Below are positions 1-9,000 of a stretch of 64,000 nucleotides of DNA, one piece after another. Below the pieces are notes generated by a model. The model did no database searches. It was not told the origin of the DNA and worked only from the letters and a program-made list of their open reading frames with translations. This stretch comes from Nocardia iowensis. GTDB taxonomy: Bacteria > Actinomycetota > Actinomycetes > Mycobacteriales > Mycobacteriaceae. The DNA lies in NCBI RefSeq assembly GCF_019222765.1, contig NZ_CP078145.1, positions 6,944,001 to 7,008,000 on the forward strand, written 5' to 3'. A program made the translations under genes and the position numbers. How positions within the stretch are numbered: the first letter of the stretch is position 1; the number at the start of each line of letters is the position of its first letter.

Positions 1-3000
1 AGGTGTAGATGACGTAGGCCGGTTGATCGGCGCTGCTCGGCCCGGCCACTGCCGCGTCGGGGACGGCGGGCGGCGCGACCGCGCCGTCGAGCACGGCGGC
101 AACCGCCGGTTCGTCGAGCAGTAGTTGCACCCGCGGCCCGTCGCCGTCGACCACGCTGTCCCGATGCACGGTGGTGCTCACCAGCGCCGCCGCGGCACTG
201 TCGGTGAGCAGATCGCGCAGCCGAGCCGGTGGATGCGTCAAGTCGAGCGGCAGGTAGGCCGCGCCGGTGCGCATGACGGCGAAGATCGCGACCACGTGAT
301 CGGCGATCCGAGGCAACGCCAGGGCGACCACATCGCCAGGTCCCATCCCTCGGCTCGCGAGCAACCGCGCCATCCGATCCACGCGCGCGTCCATCTCCCG
401 CGCGGTGAGCGCGACCGAGCCGCACACCAGCGCACAGGCGTCCGGAGTGGCGGCGGCCCGTTCGCGCAGCAGCGCGTCGACGCTGCCGCCCGGCTGGCCG
501 GGCAGCGGCACCGGCACCCGGTCAGGCGTGAACTCCGGCGAAACAGCCACCGGCGCAACGGTATCGGCGACCACGGTGCGTCCGGCGACGGTGTCCGGCG
601 TGGCGAACAGGTGCAGGATCTCGACAAGACGATCGAGGATCTCCCGAGCCCGGTTGTCCGGCACCAGGTCCGGTCGATGCTCGAGCGCGATGCGCAGCGG
701 ATCGGCCGCGACACCCGGGTCGACATCGAGAGTCAACGCGTAGTGCGTGCTGTCGACCGCCTCACGCGACACGACACCGTTGCGTGCGAAAACGTCTGCG
801 GTAGCGGCACTTCGCGGCAGATTGCGGAACACGTAGAGGGTGTCGAACAGCGTCGGATGGCCGCCCGCGCGCTGGATGCGGCCCAATCCGAGCTGTTGGT
901 GCGCGACGAGACCGCCCTGCTCTTTCAGCAGCCGCCGGAGCAGATCGAGCAACGACTCCCCCGGGCGAACCCGGACGCGGACCGGGACGGTGTTGAGCAC
1001 CAGCCCGATCATTCGCTCCCAACCCGGCACCTCCGGCGAGCGACCCGACACGGTCGAGCCGAACACCACGTCGTCCAGCCCGGTGCTCGCCCGCAGCGCC
1101 AGCCCCCACGCGGTGGACACCACGGTGGACAGCGTGACCCGGCTGTGCCCGGCCAGCGCCCGCAGCGCGGCGGAGGTATCCGGCGTGAGCTCGACCAGAC
1201 TGCGCATCGGCAGCGGCGATTGCGCCACACCGCCGGAGCCGAGCAGGGTGGGCTGGGCGAGGTCGGCCAGGTATGCGCGCCAAGCCTTTTCGGACGCGCC
1301 ATGGTCGAGTCCGGCCAGCCAGCGCAGCTGGTCGCGGAAGTCGGCGGCGGGTGCGAGCACCGCGTCCAGCTCGGCGTCGGTGCTGCCCTCGGCGTGCTCG
1401 AAGAGCGTGAACAGCTCGGTGAACAGCAACGAAATCGACCAGCCGTCGATGAGCAGATGGTGCAGCGTGAATATCGCGCGACTCGCGCCGCCCGGCAACC
1501 GGACCAGCAGCAGCCGAATCAGTGGCGGCGCGGCGAAATCAAAGGCGGTGCGGTACTCGTCGTTCGCGAGTGCGGCGACCATCGAGTCGATTTCCGCGGT
1601 CGGTGTCGCGGTGAGATCGACCTCGCGGCAAGGTGTTTCCCATGTCGCGGGGATGAACTGAACCGGTGCCGCGAATCCGGCATGGGTGAACCCGGCACGC
1701 AGATTCGAATGTCGGCGCAGCACCGCGTCCATGGCCGCGCGCAAAAGCTCGAGCCGCGGCGCGCTTTCCGGCGCGAACGAGAAGCCGACCTGCATGTGGT
1801 AGGCGTCCGGCCCGCTGGCACGGTCGACAACGGACTGAAAGTACATGCCCTCCTGTAGCGGTCCGAGCGGCAGGACTTCCTGCCATCCCGGGCACAGTGC
1901 GTCCAGGCGCTTTCGCTGGTCGCTGTCCAGCGCGACCAGGTCTGCGGTGCCTTCTGGCGCCACGATCGGCACCGGCGTCGCGGCCGCGGCCAGCTCGCCG
2001 AGGGTCGGGTGTTCGAACACGTCACCGACGGTGAGCACCAGGCCGTGCCGCCGTGCCGCGGTCACCAGCCGCACCGACCTGATGCTGTCGCCGCCGAGCG
2101 CGAAGAAGGCATCGTCGGGCCCCGGTGCCGGGATGCCGAGCACCTCGCCCGCCAAAGCGCACAGGGTGCGCTCGGCCGGAGTGCGCGGCGCGCGGCGGGC
2201 GGCCTTGGGGCGGGCGGGCTCGGGCAGCGCCGCCCGATCCACTTTGCCGTTCAGGGTCAGCGGCAGCGCGTCGAGCAGCGTGATCGCTTGCGGCACCATG
2301 TATTCGGGAAGTACCGAAGCGGCGTCGGCCCGCACCGCGGCCGGATCGAGCTGAGCTCCCGGCTCGGCGACAACGTAGCCGAACAGCCGACCGGTGCCCG
2401 CACCGTCCGCCCGCACCGCGGCAGCGGCCCTGGCCACCCCGGTGCTCGCGCGCAGCGCGGATTCGACCTCGCCGAGTTCGATCCGGAAGCCGCGCACCTT
2501 TACCTGATCATCGATCCGGCGCAGGTACTCCAGCCGACCGGCCCGGAAGCGGACCAGATCGCCGGTACGGTACAACCGCTTACCCGGCAGCCACGGATCC
2601 GGCACGAATCGCGCCGCGGTCAGCGCGGGTTTGCCCAGATATCCGCGAACCACTTGGGCGCCACCGAGATACAGTTCGCCCGCGACGCCGTCCGGCACCG
2701 CACGCAGATGTTCGTCGAGCACCCTCGCGTGCACATCGACCCACGGCGTCCCGATGGTGACCGGGTCACCTGAGCGCAGATCCGCGGCGGTCGCCCAAAC
2801 CGTTGCCTCGGTGGGCCCGTATACATTTCGCACCGACTGGCAATGCGCGACCAGGTCGGTCGCCAGATCCGCGGGCAATGCCTCACCGCCGACCAGCGCG
2901 CGGACCGTGCCGAGCCGACCCGCGTCCTCGTGCTCGACCAGCACCCGCCACAGCGAAGGGGTCGCCTGCACGACCGTCGCGGCACTGTCGGCGATCAAGG

Positions 3001-6000
3001 CGTGCAACGCATCCGGGTCGCGCACGGTCGCCCGGTCGGCGAGCACCACGGTCGCGCCGACGGTCAGCGGCAGCAGCAGCTCGAGCACGGCGATGTCGAA
3101 GGACACCGTCGTCACCGCGACGATGCGGTCACCGGGGCCGATCCACCGTTCGCCACCCACCGTCTCGGCGAACGCGGCGAGATTGGCCGCGGTGACCATC
3201 ACGCCCTTGGGCCGACCGGTGGATCCGGAAGTGTGGATCACGTACGCCAGCTGCGGACCCGCCGGACGCGGAGCCGGTACCGCTGGTGTATCCGGACGGG
3301 TCCCGGCATCGGTCAGGACCAGCGCCCGCTGGTCCACCGGTAGCCGGTCGGCGAGATCGGAGCTGGTCAGGATGCACACGGGTGTCGCGTCGTCGAGCAT
3401 GTACGCCAGCCGATCGGCCGGATAGTCGACATCCAGCGGCAGATAGGCGGCACCGACGCGCAGCACGGCCAGCAATCCGGCGACCAGATCGGCGGAGCGC
3501 GCGAGCGCGACCCCGACCACCTGCTCCGGACCCGCCCCGGCGGCGAGCAGCCGAGCGGCCAGCTCCTCGCTCCTGGCGGCGAGTTCGGCATAGGTCACCG
3601 ATCGCCCGTCGCTGATCAACGCGACCGCCTCGGGGCGCTGGCGCACCTGCTCGGCAAAGCGCACGGCAACACCCGGCGGGGTGCTGGCGCGCCGGTCCGG
3701 ATCGAGCGCCGGATGCGGTTGGCCCAGTGCCGAATCGAAGATGCCTGCCGCCGGGTTGCGCACCGCGCGGTCGAGCACGGCGAGCAGTCCGTCGAGGAGG
3801 GCGTCGGCGGTGCCGGGGTCGAACAGCTCGGCGTCGGCCACCAGCCGGAGGAACGGCGAACGATGTTCCCCCGCGTCGGCCAGCCATACCGCCGCGTCGA
3901 ACCGCGCGGTGGTGGCGGCCGGCGCCGACGGCTCGACCGTGAGCCCACCCAGGCTCGGGATGTTCGGCGCGGGTTCGTAGGCGACCATGGTCTGGAACAA
4001 CGGATGCTTGGCCAGCGAACGCGGCGGCGCCACGGCGTCGACGATCCGCTCGAACGGCACGTCCTGGTGCGCGAGTGCGTCGAGCGAGGCGTCACGCACC
4101 CGGTGCAGCAGCTCCGCGAAGGTCGGCCGCCCGGTCAGGTCACAGCGCACGACCAGGGCATTGACGAAATAGCCGATGGTGTCGGCGAATTCGGTGGTGC
4201 CGTCGTCGTCGAGCACGCTGTCTCGGTGCGAGAGATTGGTGCCCAAGGGGATATCGCGGCCCGCGCCGAAGGCCGACCAGGTCGCGGCAACCGCGGCCTG
4301 CAGCACCATCAGTGGGCTGACGCCGTGCTCAGCGCACAGCTCGGTGATTCCCGAACGCAGTTCGTCGGAAAGCGGCCTGGTGACGGTGAATCCGCGATAG
4401 GCGGCCCGAACCGGACGCGCGCGATCGAACGGCAGGTCCAATTCCACCGGCAATCCCGCGAGCTTCTCCCGCCAGTACGCCAACTGTTCGGCGTAGGCGT
4501 ACTCGTCCTGCCTGCGGCGTTCGCGTGCCGCGTAGCTGCGGTAGTCGGCGCCGATGGCCGAATCCCATTGCGGCGCATGCCCGGCCAGACGGGCCCGGTA
4601 GGCGATGTCGAGATCACCGAACAGCGGGCGAAGCGAGGCCGCGTCGAAGGCGATGTGGTGCACGACGATCACCAGGATGTGCTCGTCGGGCGCCACCGCG
4701 AGCAGGGTCGCCCGTGCGGGGGCGGCGGTGGTGATGTCCACCGGCTCGGCCAGGCAGGCCGCGATCGCGGCGTCCGCGCCTTCGCCGCCCACCGGACGTA
4801 CGTCGAGGCCGGAAGCCTGATCGGCGTCGAGCAGCTGGATGGTCGCCGATCCGGCGGCATCCGGTGGATACGTGGTGCGAAGCACGGGGTGCCGGATCAG
4901 CACATCGCGCCACGCCGCGGCGAGTGCGTCGGCGTCGAGTCGGCCGCGCACTCGCACAACCCTCGGAACGTCGTAGGTAGTGGCCGGTCCTTCCAGTCGA
5001 TGTAGGAACCACAGGCGTTCCTGCCCTGGGGACAGCAACGCTTCCGTTGCCGGACCACCGCTCGGCAGGATGCCCGGTTCCGCGATCAGCGAGCCGGATA
5101 CCGTTGCGTCGCTATGCGTCTCGGATTCATCCGTCGAGGTGTGCCGAGCAGCGAATCGCTGCTGATCGATCTGCGCACGCATCGCAAGTCCGCGCGCGGT
5201 CGGAGCGTCGAACACGTCGGTGATCACGATGCGAAGACCGGCCCGGCGCAACCTGCCCACCAAACGCATGGCGGTCAGCGAATGCCCGCCGAGTGCGAAG
5301 AAATCGTCGTCGGCATCGACTTCGGCAACCTCGAGCACCCCGGCGACGCATTCCCGAACCGATACCAGCACAGCGCGATCCGCGGTTTCCACGGCGTCGA
5401 GTACCGGCGCTTGCGGCGCGAGCTCCAGCCGGGCAGGCGTGGTGTCGCCCGGCTCCACCCATCCGGACATGTCCACCAGTTCGCCCGCGGGCGTGTCCTC
5501 GGCGTCGACCAGCGCCCGCAGAATCTGTGCCAGCCGATCGATGATCCGGGCGACCGTCGGTTCCGCGACGGCGGCACGATCGTGGTAGATCACCAGCTCC
5601 AGCCGGTCACCGGGCGGCGCGAGCAGCGTGACCGGGTAGTGCGTGAGGCCGTGGTTGTGGAACGCGGAAATGCGCAGCTCGTGCGATTCCGGCTGCTGGG
5701 CACCGGAATTCGGAAAATTCTCGAAGACGACCAGGGTGTCGAAGAGTTGGCCGAGCCCGGCGGCACGTTCGATCTCGGCCAAACTGGCCTGCTCGAATTC
5801 CTGCATGGCGAACTGCGTTTCCTGCAATTCGGCGAACTGGTCGAGCAGCGGCCGGTCCGGCGCGATGGTGCACCGGACCGGAATGGTGTTGGTGAACAAG
5901 CCCACCATGGCCTCGACACCGGGCAGTTCGGCGGGACGGCCGGACACCGTCGCGCCGAACACCACATCCGCGCGCCCGATTAGTCCGGCGAGCACCACCG

Positions 6001-9000
6001 CCCAGGTGCCCTGCACCAGGGTGTTCAGCGTCAGACCGCGCCGGCGGCCGAGCGCGGCGAGTTCGGCGCTGTGCGCCTCCGACAGCGGCACCGGGCGCAG
6101 CTGAAAGTTTTGCGCGCCTGTCGATTCGCGCACCAGGCTGGGCGCGGCGAGTCCGGCTAGCCGCGCCGCCCAGGCGTCGCGCACCGCGTCTTGGTCGCGC
6201 CCGGCGAGCCACGCGAGGTAGTCGCCGTAAGCGGGCGGAGCGGCCAGCCCGGAGTGGTCGTCGTGATAGAGGGCAAGCAGTTCACGCAGCACGATCGGCG
6301 TGGACCAGCCGTCGGTCAGCAGGTGATGGGCGTTGAGCACCAGCCGGTGTTCCGCGCCCGGCAGGTGAATCAGCAAGGCGCGCAGCAGCGGCGACCGATC
6401 GATGACGAAGTGATGCTCGGCGGCTTCGATTTCGAGCCGATCGGCCGCCGCCACCGCAGTCCTGGCGGGCAGTGCGGACAGATCCACCTGCCGCCACGGA
6501 ATCCGCACCGACCTGGGAATGGCCTGGACCGGTCGATCCAAGGCCGCATAGTGGAATGCCGCACCGAGATTGGGATGTCGGGCCACCACACCGTCGAAAG
6601 CTGTCATCAGCCGCTGTGCATCGAGCGGGCCGGACAGGTCGATGCGCGCCGTAAGCGTGTAAACGTCGGCCGCACCGTCTCGGATCGCGTGGAACAGCAG
6701 ACCCTCTTGCAGTGGCGACAGCGGCAGGAGGGCGGCGAGAGGTCCGTGCACCGCCTCCAATTCATCGATCCCGTCCTGCGTGGCCGGGACATCGGGGCAA
6801 TCGGCGGGGGTGAGGCCGCCATCGGACAGCACCGCGTGCGCGGCGAAGGCTTCCAGCGCGAGTTCCCAATGCTGTTGCAGCTCGGCCACCTCGGCGGCGC
6901 CGAGCACCTCCCCCGCCGCGGTCCATTCCACCGCGAGGCTCGGCGTGCCCTGCTCGTGGATGAAGGCGTTGAGCGCCAGTACCTCTGACATCGCCTTCGT
7001 CTTCGGCTCGAACACCGAGAACGGGTCCTGCTCCGGCAGTTGCCAACCGGTGCCGGGCGACGCGGTGAAGCGACCGAGATAGTTGAGCAGCAGCTCGGGC
7101 GCGGCTTTGTCAGCGAGCGCCGGTTCGGTCCGGTGGTCCAGGTGGCGCAGCACGCCGAACCCGACGCCGCCGCCGGGCACCGCGCGCTTGGCCTCCTTCA
7201 CCGCCCGCAGCAGCCGTCCCGCGGCGGGTCCGCCCGCGAGTGCTTCGGCCAACCCGGCCGCGGTGTCGATCCCTGTTGCCGGAGCCCAGACCGGATATTC
7301 GCTGGTGAACCAGCCGACCGTGCCCGCGAAGTCGGTATCCGCGGCCAGTGCGTCGCGGCCGTGCCCCTCGACAGTGACCGGGCGGCCTGCTTCCAATGCC
7401 TCGCCGCGGCTGTGCCGCCACGAGTTCACCGCCAGCATCAACGCGGCGAGCAGCACCTCGTCGGTACGCGCCCGGTAGGCCGCGGGCAGCGTGGTGAGCA
7501 TGGCTTCGGTGATCGCCGCAGGGGCGAAAGTTCTGGTGCGCGCGGCACTTTCGGCACGATCGCGGGCCGGATCCAGAGCACGGGCACCGAGCGGTGCGAC
7601 CGGGCCATGGCCGAGCGCCGCCTGCCAGTGGTCCAGTTCCGATGCTCGAGTGCCCGCCGCGCCTTGCTCGGCAAGCAATGTGGCGTACCGCCGCCAGGAA
7701 CTACTCTTGGACGCCAACCGGATCGGCCGCCGTTCACGCGCGGCCTGGCAGGCCTCATGCAGTTCGGGCACCAATATCCGCCACGAAACCCCGTCGACAA
7801 CAAGGTGATTGGCCACCAGGATCAACTGGTCCGGGGCACCCTGCGGGGTCCGCACCAACGCGACGCGCAGGCAGCGACCGGCAGCCGGGTCGAGCTGCTC
7901 GGCGAGATCCGCTGCCAGCGCGGGAATTCCGTTGCCCGTGGTGGTGGTCTCGATGATCAGATCTGCCGCGCTGAGCGAGCCAGGCGCGCCAATGGTCAGC
8001 GTCGGCTCCGCGGTCCGCGTATCGAGCACGGAGCGCAGCGCATCATGGCGATCGAGTATGGTCTGCACACCCGAGACGAGGTCGTCGAAGGCGAGCGGTT
8101 CGTGCAGGCCGATCGCGGTCCACTGGGCGTACCCGCTGATCGCGGCCGGGCTCGGGTTGGCGCCGAGCAGCGCACGCACGATCGGCGGCAACGGGACGAC
8201 GCCGGTCGCCTCGTCGGCCGCTGCCACGCTCGGCTCGTCATCGATCCGCTCGGCGGTGGCGGCGATGGTCGCGAGATCACGCTGGGCGAGTAGCGCTTTC
8301 GGTTGGATCAGCAGCCCGTGCGCACGCAATCGGCTGCTGACGCTGATCGCGGTGATGCTGTCGCCGCCGAGACCGAAGAAATCGTCGTCGACACTCACCG
8401 GCGGTCGGCCCAGCGCCTCGGCGACCACGGCGCACAGCGCCTTCTCCCGATCGGTGCGCGCCGCACGACCGGTCGAAACCACCTGTGGTGCGGGCAATGC
8501 CGCTCGATCAAGTTTGCCGTTGACGGTGGTCGGCAGTGCGTCGAGCACCACGATTGCCGACGGAACCAGGTGATCGGGAACGGTTTTGGCCAGCTGGTGG
8601 CGCAGTTCGTCGGACGCGTCGAGCCGCTGCCCCGATGCGGGAACGAGGTAGCCGATGAGTTGTGTGAGGCCGGAAGTACTCCGGATGACCGCGGCCGCCG
8701 CGGCCACGCCGGGCAGCGCGCCCAGGATGGCCTCGACCTCACCCAACTCGACCCGGTGACCGCGGATCTTCACCTGATTGTCGCCGCGGCCGAGGAATTC
8801 GTAGCCGCGTCCCGCCGCCCACCTGGCCCGGTCGCCGGTGCGGTACATCCGATCACCGGGAGCGCCGAACGGATCGGCGACGAACCGCTCGGCCGTCACC
8901 ACCGGTCGCCCGAGATAGCCGCGAGCCAATTGCGTTCCGGCGAGGTACAACTCGCCGACTTCACCGTCGGGGACCGGTTGCAGTGCGCTGTCGAGCAGGT

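Noticed and set aside
125..1858. Long plus-strand open frame (577 codons)
   Set aside because: It is antisense to the NRPS C4/A3 region; the product is Arg/Gln/Gly-rich with no domain, an effect of GC-rich codon bias.
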